A DNA stretch of 64,000 bases, taken from the NCBI GenBank assembly GCA_033398695.1, contig CM065801.1, forward strand, positions 109,144,670 to 109,208,669, given 5' to 3'. Positions 48,958 through 58,864 of the stretch are shown here, piece by piece (the first letter of the stretch is position 1; every line of letters starts with the position of its first letter). A program made the translations under genes and the position numbers. Source of the DNA: Orobanche coerulescens. Its lineage: Eukaryota > Streptophyta > Magnoliopsida > Lamiales > Orobanchaceae. The notes beneath the pieces are model-generated. The model had not been told where the DNA came from and did not search any database. It was given only the letters and a program-made list of their open reading frames with translations.

Positions 48958-49494
48958 TCATTTTCTGGACTTGAAAAACCGATGACCATGTGAGTTTTTC
49001 AAAATGCGAATCATCATGTCGCGTCCAGGGTGACCGAGTCGGTCATGCCATATTTGGTATGCTTCGGAATCACAAAGTTCGTGACTCACAGCGTAGGATT
49101 CAATAACCCTTATTGTAGTCTGGTATAAACCACTACTTAGACTCATAAGTTTCTCGAGAACGCGGTGTCTTCCGCATTCTGCCAGAGTAACACACAAAAA
49201 TTCTATCCCATTCTCACAGTGTGTATCATGGTGATAACCATTGGCACGGATGTCCCTAAAACTTAGCAAGGTTCGGTTTGCTCTTGGGGCATAGAGAGCA
49301 TTTGTGACATTAATATGCGTACCATTAGGTAGCAAGAAATGAGCAGGTCCCCTCCCTTGAATTACTTGGGAGGAACCAATCATTGTTGTCACTGAGGATA
49401 TATATGGCACAATATCCTTAACTAATTGCCTATTCAGAAGAATAATGTGGGTTGTTCCACTATCAGCAAGGCACTCAATTTCGCTACGAGACAT
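48958..49494 (-). pseudogene. Element E protease and pre-integrase domain
   Basis: Minus-strand frame of 178 codons starting MSRSEIECLADSGTTHIILL. The protease active site is DSGTTH. The zinc-finger start YQIWHDRLGHPGRDMMIRIL is the GAG-pre-integrase domain. The frame ends at FKSRK, one shift away from the integrase frame. Directly before the ATG, the minus strand reads TTATTATAG, which looks like a splice acceptor. Confidence 0.88.
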
Positions 49495-50340
49495 CTATAA
49501 TAATACATAAAACTCGATTAGTCTTGCGATGGAAGACATAGAGAAAACTCATTAACTTCGAGTTTAGGAAAATTCGACCAAGTTGGTTAGGATCAAAGTT
49601 AGCACAATCGCTGGAAATAATTTCCGCGTAGCTTGACCTTTGTTCACTAAAACAGCAATAACTTCTTCTTTAAAAAGGCTATGGACGAATGGTCAGTTGT
49701 TCGGGAAACTAGACTTCGTATCTTTCTGTCCATAGGTCATGCACTTTCTGGATCATTAAACTCAGATCTCAGTGCTCGTTTCAAGTTGATATTTTGGTAT
49801 TTCCCTATTGTTGAGTGATAGAGCAAGGCTGAAGCCTTTTTCAAAGGCATTATTGTTGATACAATACTATGGCAATATTGTCATAGGAGCGTTTAAACAC
49901 TTCAAAATGCATCGGGGTGTTCGATTTATATCTCGACTAATGATCCTTTCGGTAACTCCAAATTGATAGACTTGCAGAGAAAGTAGGAATGTCGGTACAG
50001 CTAAGGCTATTTAAAAACCACTGATTCCGTTTGAACTTTCAAAGCATAAACAAATACCAAGGAGGATACGCCTAGTCTTGATCAAAAGTTTTGATGAAAT
50101 CCACCAATGTATCAAATTAACCAATCAATTCATTACTGAGCAATTGTTTTGTGATAAACCAAACATGCTTTTGAAGGGAAAAATAAAATTCGTTTTTGCA
50201 TAATCACAGCAATTAAAAGAATTTTATTCATCATGTCCAAGTTTATTATATTCATAGAAAATCCCAAAGTAGTTCTTGAAAGAAAACTAGAAACAAGACA
50301 AAACATAACCAAAGCGTAAAGCTAGTCAAACTACAATGAT
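49495..50340 (-). other. Noncoding 846-base gap between gag and protease of E
   Basis: No pol-like reading in any frame. On the minus strand two AATAAA signals occur about 93 and 113 bases after the gag stop (complement of 50242-50247 and 50223-50228), and an AG acceptor-like site is at the far end, just before the protease ATG. This is what an intron with premature polyadenylation would look like. Confidence 0.5.
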
Positions 50341-51408
50341 CTAGTCAAAGTCAGCAACATCCAAATGTTGGTCTTTGTCCGCAATGGTGAGAGGAGGGAT
50401 CTCAATATGGTTCACCTCTGTATGCTCATTATCTTCCTCCATATAATTTGACTCTTGAGTCAAGTACTGTTTATAGTGCTTGTAGTAAGCTTGGATGTTC
50501 TTTGGCGCCTTGCAATTGCGGTAAGTATACTTCTTTGAGCCGCAAGTATAGCAATTCCGACCTTCCTTTGGAGTGGTTCCAATCCCGGCAGCAGGAGGCG
50601 GTCCACGTGGTTGGGCTCCACTAGGACCCGTGGCCGAGCCACCTTGCCTCTTCCACACATTGGAACGATGACCTCTTCTTTTCCCTCGCTTGCTCGAGTC
50701 ATGCACCCATGGTGCTTGCAAAAACTGAGTAGCGTTGCCTTTTCTATTTTGTCGTGGTGCCTTCCTGTGGGTATCCTGATTCACTTCCGAAAACATCTTC
50801 GTACCAGCTGGGCGCGCATTGTTGTTGAGAATAATCTCATCGTGCCTTTCTTTTTTCGCGAGTTGGGAGATAAGGTCACTAAAATTTTTAATTCTTCCTT
50901 CCCCATAGGCAACGCGCAGATGATGAGCAATCACACTTGCTCTCACGGGAAACGTGTTAAGAGTCTTCTCGATCAAGTCTTGATCAGACTTCTTGACACC
51001 ACAAAAACCAAGATCAGTGCGAAGATCGAGGATGGCTTGGTTATAAGCCTCCACATTCGCATAATCCAAAAACCGTATTTGCTCTCACTAAAGTTGCAAT
51101 TCGGGGAAGCGTTGATCATGCACATTATTAAATCGTTGTTCGAGTGTATCCCATAGTTCTTTGGGGGGTTTCAAATTCATGTAACACTTTTTCAACAATG
51201 GATGTATATGTCTACGCAAGTACATCAGTGCATTAGCCTTGGTTTCCTCGCTCGGTTCTTGAGCGGTAGGCTCGTTAGAGGGGAAGATGGTGGTGGTAAA
51301 TCTCTTACCGACAAACGCCAAACGAACGTCTAAGACCCACCTATGGTACTCCTTACCAGCATGGTCAAGGATTTCGAACTCCGGATGAACTTTGGAGCTT
51401 TGTGCCAT
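50341..51408 (-). pseudogene. Element E gag
   Basis: Minus-strand gag in two frames. 51408-51088 starts MAQSSKVHPEFEILDHAGKE and has LAFVGKRF and KPPKELWDTLEQRF. After a frameshift near 51080, 51069-50341 continues DYANVEAYNQAILDLRTDLG and LIEKTLNTFPVRASVIAHHL. A basic linker leads to a knuckle CYTCGSKKYTYRNC in which the His is Tyr. Ends with an acidic tail and a stop at 50341-50343. Packaging function is inferred from the family. Confidence 0.85.
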
Positions 51409-52337
51409 CTACAAGATATAAACAAGAGGAAGTTAGTCTTGTTGGATTTTCAGTGACAATGTAAACGGTCACAATCAATACTTTTAAAAGCGTGTAACAT
51501 AACTGTTACTCGATGTACTTCCCTTAATTGTTGTTTAGTAAAGTCGACAGAAAAAAACGGCGATATCAAATCGCACCCAGATACGTGGTGTATGCAACAA
51601 CCACAAGTATCGACTTTCAACAATTCCGTGACTCCCCCAGGACCGTTGCACAGTTTTCTTCGACACGCAGAGATACCGAACTCTCTCACGGTCTCATCCA
51701 CCGCAAAGTAGCGTGGGAGATAAAGAACCCAATAACCATCTCCCCAAAAGAAAAAATTCCCAAAAAGGAGAGAATTGAATAGGGACAAGTCAGATAATTA
51801 CCTCGATTATAAAATTAGGCACGTGATATGGATGAATTTGTGGTGTGCTTCGATCTACCGGTTGGTACTCTATGCGACGACGTGAAACCGGGGGCGCAAT
51901 TTTGGCGGTTTCCAAAAATAAAATAAGTTGATCTGGTTTTTGGTCCGAGATTCTGAACTGGGTCGGACTTGGCTGGGATGGAGCTGGCCGGTGGTGGTGG
52001 TCAGCGGCGGCGACGGTGGTCCGTCGGCGGCGGTAGTCCGGTAATTATATTCCGGCGGCAGCGGTGGTCCGGCGATTGCGTTCCGACTGGACTGGATCGG
52101 CGGCGGCATTCCGGCTGCAGCGGTGGTCCGGCGGCGGCGGTGGTCCGGCGATTGCGTTACGGCTAGCTTGGTGGTCCGGCAGTGGTTCTGGGCGACGGAG
52201 CTGAGCGGCGGTGCTTGGCGGTGGCTGGGCAGCGGTGGTGGCGGCTGCTGGGCAGCGGCGGTGGCAGTTGCTGGGCAGCGGCGGTGGCAGCTGCTGGGCA
52301 GCGGCGGTGGTGGTGCAGGGCCGTTTTTTTCGATCTA
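51409..52337 (-). other. Leader of E with GC-rich tandem repeat
   Basis: Noncoding between primer site and gag. 51960-52320 is very rich in GGC/GGT triplets, with about three copies of a 23-base unit (TGCTGGGCAGCGGCGGTGG) at 52245-52312. Gly/Ala-rich readings here are repeat artefacts. 51409-51960 shows nothing recognisable. Confidence 0.65.
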
Positions 52338-52350
52338 CGTGCTGATAACG
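52338..52350 (-). other. Primer binding site of E: anticodon-arm tRNA-Ile type
   Basis: Directly inside the LTR end the minus strand reads CGTTATCAGCACG. It is not the iMet site. It is complementary to the anticodon arm of eukaryotic tRNA-Ile (CGTGCTAATAACG, recalled), with C facing wobble position 34, which is inosine in the mature tRNA. Confidence 0.6.
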
Positions 52351-52581
52351 TGTTTAAGGAGAAAGTAAAAGACAGCAAATCAATTGTATTGATAACAATG
52401 AATAGAGGGGCCTTTATATAGACATTACAATGAGAGTCCTTCCATACATAGGATTCTTAGTTAAGGTAAGACATCTAATAGAATCCTACTATCTCTGGAA
52501 GGGTCTAGAACCTTCCATCTCTGTATCCCCCTACAACCAGTATTAGGTAAGACACCAATAAGGGAAGGATATCCCGGAACA
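52351..52581 (-). repeat. 5' LTR of E (231 bp)
   Basis: On the minus strand it starts TGTTCCGGGATATCC and ends TTCTCCTTAAACA, with a TATA box (TATATAAAGG) near 52411. Short LTR with classic TG...CA ends. The partner LTR is missing. Confidence 0.75.
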
Positions 52582-52764
52582 TGTTGTTTTTAAATATTAT
52601 ACAACGTTCTGTAAAACACTGTATGTTGTCGTCAATAAAATCACACAACAGTTTCTGTACCATTGTTTGAGGCACGTAAGAGATGACATCTCAATAGACA
52701 ACGGGAAAATAGGGGATTAGACAACGGGCAAACCCCGTTGTCTGATGCAGTTTTTCTTGTAGTA
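52582..52764. mobile_element. CACTA (En/Spm-type) transposon end
   Basis: The right edge reads TTTTTCTTGTAGTA, the complement of TACTACAAGAAAAA, one base from the common CACTACAAGAAAA end. Subterminal inverted motifs typical of the group precede it: GACAACGGG twice and CCCGTTGTCTGATGCAG. The other end was not found, and element E may have inserted into it. No transposase seen. Confidence 0.6.
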
Positions 52765-53657
52765 TCACCACCCTATTTCTACTGAAAACCAAGACCACCA
52801 CATCAAACCGCCCTTGCCACAACCACACCTTTAAAAAATTGTGTTGGTGGTAGTTGTAGGACACCCCTCACAACCTCCAGTCACCACCATCTACCTCCTG
52901 TAACACCCCCAATCCGCTCAGAGATATTACACGCCGTAGAGCCTTTACTCAAGGATCTACCAGGCTGGTAACAACATTGAATAACTCAACAATGCCTTTA
53001 TGGCTACAATGACTCAGTAGACCGATTTGGTTTTTCAATAATAACATACAACTCAATTCCAACACATACCCACGCAGGGGTCACATTACAATAAACTCCC
53101 GTACAATGGGGAAAAGATATTGTAGCAGAAAAGAAATACAACTAAACCAATATGACATCAAACGGGTCTTCATGTGATTAGTATCGATCATCTTTCATCA
53201 TCCTTCGTGTCGACCCTGTGTTATGCTCCCAAACCTGAATGCAAAAACAGATATCCACCCCCCGAAAACTCGAGGGTTAGCAAAACTCCACTGTTTTGCT
53301 AGTGCAAGTACAAGTGCAAAAATACGCGCCATACAATTCAAGTTCCAAGGACAATAATAACCAGGAATCCTCAAAGATCCAAACATAACGAAAAGTATTT
53401 CCCGAGGCAAGAGTTTGGGTAAAACATTCCAAAACCGAAAGACCACAGATCAAGGGAAACAATTTACAAAACGGTTTAATAAACCATCGGGAGTTTTAGT
53501 AGAAAACTGTTTAGGATTATCGAATCCTTCTCTTACCAAAATCAACAGGTGTCACAGCCCAAAGGTTTTTGTTTTCACAAATAGAAAACCAACAACAATT
53601 CACAGGGCCAAAACCCAAGTCACGTGTCCTCGACGGACATAAAATCAACACGGCATA

Positions 53658-54072
53658 ATCACACACAAGCATCGCCTAAGACCGGGACGAAGCCACGAAT
53701 CCCACTCGAGGCCTCTAAGGACCCTCCCGAGCTGGCCATATCATAAAACAAATCACGCACATGCATAGCCTAGGACCGGGATGAAGCCACAAATCCCACT
53801 CGAGGCCTCTAAGGACCCTCCCGAGCTGGCTAGCTAAACAAATCACAACATCTCACGGTTGGATCAATCACTTGTTGCATCTTGGCCACATGATCACATG
53901 CCATGTGCCACCGTAGATTATATTTGGCGTGCACGGTTGGATCAATCACTTGCTGCATCCTCACCACATGATCGCATGCCATGTGTCACCGTAGTTTTTC
54001 TTAGGCTCTCACGATTGGATCAATCGCTTGTTGCATCCTGGCCACATGATCACATGCCATGTGCCACCGTAG
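53658..54072. repeat. Two tandem arrays in F LTR: 94 bp x2 and 78 bp x3
   Basis: The first unit contains CCCACTCGAGGCCTCTAAGG and recurs with period 94. The second begins CACGGTTGGATCAATCACTT at 53854, 53932 and 54010 and includes CACATGATCACATGCCATGT, itself rich in inverted symmetry. The related LTR of G has a different array in the corresponding part. Confidence 0.9.
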
Positions 54073-55070
54073 GCCCCGCCCACATCCACACAATCACACA
54101 CATAGCACAATCCAACAAAGATATCCAAACAATTCACCCAGAGGCATCAAACACTAAGTAAAACACCACGTCCAACCACAATACACCGAAATGAAGCCAT
54201 ATACGTACACACGCATTACCAAGCATAACATCAACACCAAACATATCCAAAGGATTCACGTAGTCGCCTACAACCCACACAATTTACAAAGCACGTGCGC
54301 TTTGAAAGTGAGCCTTTAACGAGGCTAAACCGAATCTTTTGAAAGTTCAAATCAAACGATCAAACAAACACATAGAGACGATCACTAATTATCATATCCA
54401 CAAAACAAGAATTGTATGGACAAGGTACTTGCCTCGAAACCACAATCGCAACAAGACGACAGATGAAATACGGTCGAACGGCCCCGAACTCCCGAACACT
54501 ATCAAGAACGCGATAGCACCGCAATTACTACGTGAATAACACCACACGAATCATCAATCACCAACGAGATTCAACATCGGAATCCTCCAACACTTATAAA
54601 CCTCCGGAAGGAACAATAACACGTGGTTATGACGAGAATCAAGGCCAAAACAACGGAAATCCCAACAAACTATCGAAGGGAACTCATTCGAACATTTAAT
54701 CGAACATTAAATGTTCGAGACCCTCCAAGAACAATGAAATCACCCCTCGGGTCGAACGAATCAAAGATACGAGTATCCAATCCATAGAACATATTCAAAA
54801 CAACATTTATACAACAATTAATTGATCAAAAACGTATTGGAATCGAAATCAAAAGGAAAATCCCCAAAATCTTCAAAAAAAAGGGTTCAAGCCAAAATAC
54901 CTTGATTCGGACGAAGAACACGGATTGGATGATGATATAATCAACAAGAATCTTCCAAAACGCCTTGGAATTGATTAGAATCGGGCAAGAACTTGATTTC
55001 TCGAGTCTCTCGTCGCCAGCCGTCACAAAAACGAGGAAAGAAGGAGAAAAATGAAGTCTGGCCGAGCCAG

Positions 55071-55330
55071 GCCTATATATGGCCGGCAGGGTTACGGCCG
55101 TAACCGGCAGGGCCTTACGGCCGTAACCGGCAGGGCCTTACGGCCGTAACCGGCATTCGTCAAAATCCGCCCAACGCCTACCGATCGCTTACGGCCGTAA
55201 CCGACAGGGCCTTACGGCCGTACCCGCAGGTCCTTACGGCCGTAACTAGCATTCGTCCAGCCATGTCTGCCGAGCACGTACGGCCGTAACCGGCACCTTA
55301 CGGCCGTAACTCGGCCAGGCCAGGCCCTGC
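55071..55330 (-). promoter_or_regulatory. Element F promoter with eight TTACGGCCGTAA-type palindromes
   Basis: Minus-strand TATA (GCCATATATAGGC, 55071-55083) lies within ten bases of the first of eight near-perfect TTACGGCCGTAA copies between 55089 and 55315. Spacers contain CATTCGTC followed by AAAAT, as in element C. Array then TATA in transcription order. Confidence 0.62.
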
Positions 55331-55845
55331 TCCGGCCGTGACTCGATCGTGGCCACTCCGACGGCCCGAACAACCTCGAAACCCGAACCTGAATATAAAT
55401 CGAAGATACGGTTACGAAGTACTCGCAAAGACGAATCTAAGAGCTAAGAGAACACACGATTCCGACCACCCGAAGTGTCGAAATTCGACAACGGAAGTAA
55501 TTATCCCAAACTTTGGGAAATTACGAAAACGGCCCAAATCGTCCGAAATACACGATACACGATCGAAACACCAAACCAAAGATCGCAACATGAATAATAA
55601 CATTAAATGAACTTACGAGAAACTCGAAACAACAGTTTCGGAGGAGATTCGCAAGAATCAAACTCAAGTGCGGAAAAGCCGCTTAAGAACGCGGAACTCA
55701 ACAAAACGATACCGAAACGAACTCAAATGACAAAAAGTGCAGAATTAATCATTCTCAGGATGACGATACGGTCATGAGCGAGTTGTCAAAATGGACTTCC
55801 GCCGAAAAAAAGATATTACCGAAAATCAAAATTGCGGATATTACA

Positions 55846-55862
55846 GACTACCCTCCTTAAAA
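55846..55862 (-). other. Polypurine tract of F
   Basis: Minus-strand TTTTTTTAAGGAGGGTAGTC directly before the 3' LTR, after a GGGACGAAAC motif, as in elements A and C. This ties F to chromovirus-type parents. Confidence 0.75.
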
Positions 55863-56397
55863 AAAGTTTCGTCCCGAAACTTAAAACAAGTAGGGAGAAG
55901 CAATATCCCGCCAGGAAAACTCAATGAGATACACAAAAACCGAAAACTCGCGCCCAACGGCGAAACGCTGCAAGAAACGCAAAGATACATACGACGTGAA
56001 AACACGCTCCACGACGACCAACACAACACCACCGATAGAGACATAATAAAACCAACAAGTGACAAGCGTCATCAAACAGATAATACAACCAAGTCGATTA
56101 TCCGAACAATCACAAAACACAAAGCACCCATTACAAAGAAACATGTACAATCAAGAAAACAGAAATAAACACACAAACGATCCACAAGGACAACCACAAA
56201 CAATTCGGACTACGCCGAAATCCTCAAAAACTACACTAGGCATTTCTATGTCCTTTCTGAGCAGAGACGCAACCTCAATCCTCAAATCTCTCAGCTACCG
56301 TCTCGCAATGCACGGCTCGGTGACCCACCCGGCCACACTCGAAACAGCTCACTAATAGTGAACGACAATTATTCGCGGTACGAGATCAGGCAACAAC

Positions 56398-56585
56398 AGT
56401 CAGACAACCCCGATCGAAAAACAATGATCGAACAACAATGATCGAACAACAACGATCAAATAATAATGATCGAACAACAACGACCAAATAACAATGATCG
56501 AACAACAACGATCGAAAAAACAATGATCGAGTAACAACGATCGAAAAATAATGATCGAATGACAACAGTCGAACAATGACTCCGA
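56398..56585. repeat. ATGATCGAACAAC minisatellite in F internal region
   Basis: About ten degenerate units of 15-17 bases built on AACAACAATGATCGA. A related GATCGTTGT-type stretch occurs at 63670-63770 in element G. The rest of 55863-58562 has no gene; blocks in it match G (see the LARD finding). Confidence 0.8.
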
Positions 56586-58562
56586 AGTCCCCACTTCAAC
56601 TCCACACATTAAAAGAACTGGTAGAAAGTGAAAGATGTTACCTCCAAACAAGGTTCACAAGAATCGAACCGAACTCGAAAAAGTCACAATGATAAACGGA
56701 TCGATCTGAAACAAGGTCACAACCAGTTCGAACGATGACAACCGAGACATCAAACAAGTTCAAAAAGTATCGACGAACACGTCCAAGTCGATAGAATTTA
56801 GAAGGAGAAACTGCAGAAGTCAAAAATAGTATGGGTATTACATCCGACCTCTTATAAAAGAAATGTCGTCCCCGCAACTCACAACAATGGAAACAAGGTA
56901 ACAACACAAAAAGCAACCAACAGAAAAATCTCCCATGGGCCTCTCAGAGCCGATCCTGATATTTGTGCTGAAGCGCGAACTCCGAAAGTCTCGGTAGCCA
57001 ATTCGCAAAACTAAATTATGTGTCCCTCAAGTCCACACTTGAAATGCGTTACTGACGAGAAGGACAACTTACACGTGCATGCCCCAGCATATCACGGTTT
57101 AAACACCTCGGCTCGGCATACCGAAAATACAAATGCTAGATACAATGGGGCATAACGTCGCAAAACAACATAGAGGAGATGCCAACTCAGCACAACAACG
57201 AATCATAACACATCATATACAACGATTACCATCGTAAGGTAATACACACACACAAACATTACAGCAACGACGGTATCGTTTGTCGACCTCAATGGCCCGA
57301 ACGATAACCAGCACATAATTACAAAGATCATGAAACAATCACACATGTACACAAACGTACAAACCCAAGATTCAACAGCTCATGCGACAACACGCAAATC
57401 ACCACGAGGCAACAAATAGTAAATTCCAATTCACACCTCTCACAGAGGGCTAGTACTACAAATACGTGGCAATGCCTCAACGTTCATGCCACCAATTCAA
57501 TCATATTCGGAAGTTAACATCATGACGACAAAGCAAACATCATACATACATTCCCAAACCGAAAATGGGAATTGATAGGTTTTAAGAAAATGAAAACCAC
57601 CTTTTGAAAATAATTTTGGAAACACCGATTGATCTTGAGTATCACATTTCAAAAAGTACAAACGTGAAACATCGTTATCGAGACTTTGGAAAACCATTTC
57701 GCATTCGATAAAAATGAGGAAACTTTCTTTCGTGAAAAACTTTCAGAAATATTCTACCCTCGGACCTAAGCAAAAGCGTTTCTAAATCATTGAAAATATC
57801 TCAAAATATTTTGGTCCTCGAGGTAGAAGAATTTTGAAACATATTGTGGCACCTTGGATGTACCACGAGAAAACAATTCATTTTAAAAGTACGTCTCGAA
57901 ATTTATTTTCTAAGATACTCAAGGTTTTCAAAAATAATTCAATGGGCTAGAATGCCCAAAAATTCTCATGTAACAATATTCGTTTAAACATATTATAATA
58001 TACGCATCAAATCGTACAAAATCAAGACAATACATGTCTTTTACCGGAAAACAGACAGTCACATCGCAGTTCAAACTTGCTTAGGACCGAGGCTAAACCA
58101 CTGGTCCATCTGAAGCCCTACGGACTGAGTAAATCACACCCATAAACATTTCTATACCACATTGAGCACAAGGTTTCACAAAAACACTTGCAAACGAACC
58201 AATCAGTTTGAAATATACATGCAGCGGATGAAACCAACAGTCAAGAACACATAACCAGCGACACTCCTCATATAAACAAAATATGAGAGTCAAATAACCA
58301 CATATCACGAAATCAAAATCCATAGAGGATTCCGGCACTTAACACCTAATCATATCAGTAACTCGCAACAGACGAGGCACTATCACAACGAAGGGAGACT
58401 TACATCCATAGGTCGCACGAAGATGATGATCGCCCCACGATGCTAATCACGACTAACAAACTCAGACGACTCGTCGCGACATGACTCAGTCTGACAAAAT
58501 CTGACGAGATAAAAACTCAACACACACCACTAAACCCGACAGCCTAGGTTTTCACAACCTAA

Positions 58563-58574
58563 GCTCTGATACCA
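58563..58574 (-). other. Primer binding site of F
   Basis: Minus-strand TGGTATCAGAGC, a perfect match to the initiator-Met tRNA site, four bases inside the LTR end. Confidence 0.9.
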
Positions 58575-58864
58575 TTTATGTAACACCCCCAATCCGCTCA
58601 GGGATATTACACGCCGTAGAGCCTTTCCTCAAGGATCTACCAGGCTGGTAACAACATTGAACAACTCAACAATGCCTTTATGGCTACAACGACTCAGTAG
58701 ACCGATTTGGTCTTTCAATAATAACATACAACTCAATTCCAACACATACCCACGCATGGGTCTAAATACAATAAACTCCCGTACAATGGCGAAAAGATAC
58801 TGTAGCGGAAAAGAAATATAACTAAACCAATATGACATCAAACAGGTCTTCATGTGATTAGTAT

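Larger units (their letters stand above)
48640..52581 (-). mobile_element. Element E: 3'-truncated Ty1/copia element with a 231-bp LTR
   Basis: On the minus strand: 5' LTR 52351-52581, primer site, GC-rich leader, gag 51408-50341, an 850-base gap, protease and pre-integrase 49494-48958, then integrase that breaks off near 48640. The rest of pol and the 3' LTR are missing. The integrase motif QGDICGPIQPECGPFRYFMV and the separate short gag set it apart from element B. Confidence 0.85.
52899..55845 (-). repeat. Element F 3' LTR (2947 bp)
   Basis: Minus-strand LTR sharing family with 58865-61829. It contains a 94-bp unit twice (about 53658-53830), a 78-bp unit three times (53851-54072), and the promoter block 55071-55330. 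The open frame over the 78-bp repeat exists only because 78 is a multiple of three. Confidence 0.88.
52899..58864 (-). mobile_element. Element F: noncoding gypsy-like LARD, 5' LTR cut by element G
   Basis: 3' LTR 52899-55845, noncoding internal region 55846-58578, iMet primer site 58563-58574 and the start of the 5' LTR 58579-58864. The LTR ends TGTAACACCCCC and GCGGATATTACA, the polypurine tract and the primer site are all of gypsy type, but no gag or pol motif is present in ~2.7 kb. This is the build of a large retrotransposon derivative. The rest of the 5' LTR lies beyond the window, after element G. 52765-52898 before it is short unassigned DNA. Confidence 0.85.

Noticed and set aside
51969..52421. 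Gly/Trp-rich open frames resembling a glycine-rich protein
   Set aside because: They cover the GGC/GGT repeat in the leader of element E on both strands and have no partner in the family.
53859..54161. Repetitive 100-codon frame (DQSLVASWPHDHMPC repeats)
   Set aside because: A by-product of the 78-bp tandem repeat (multiple of three) inside the F LTR, against the element's strand. No start context or relatives.
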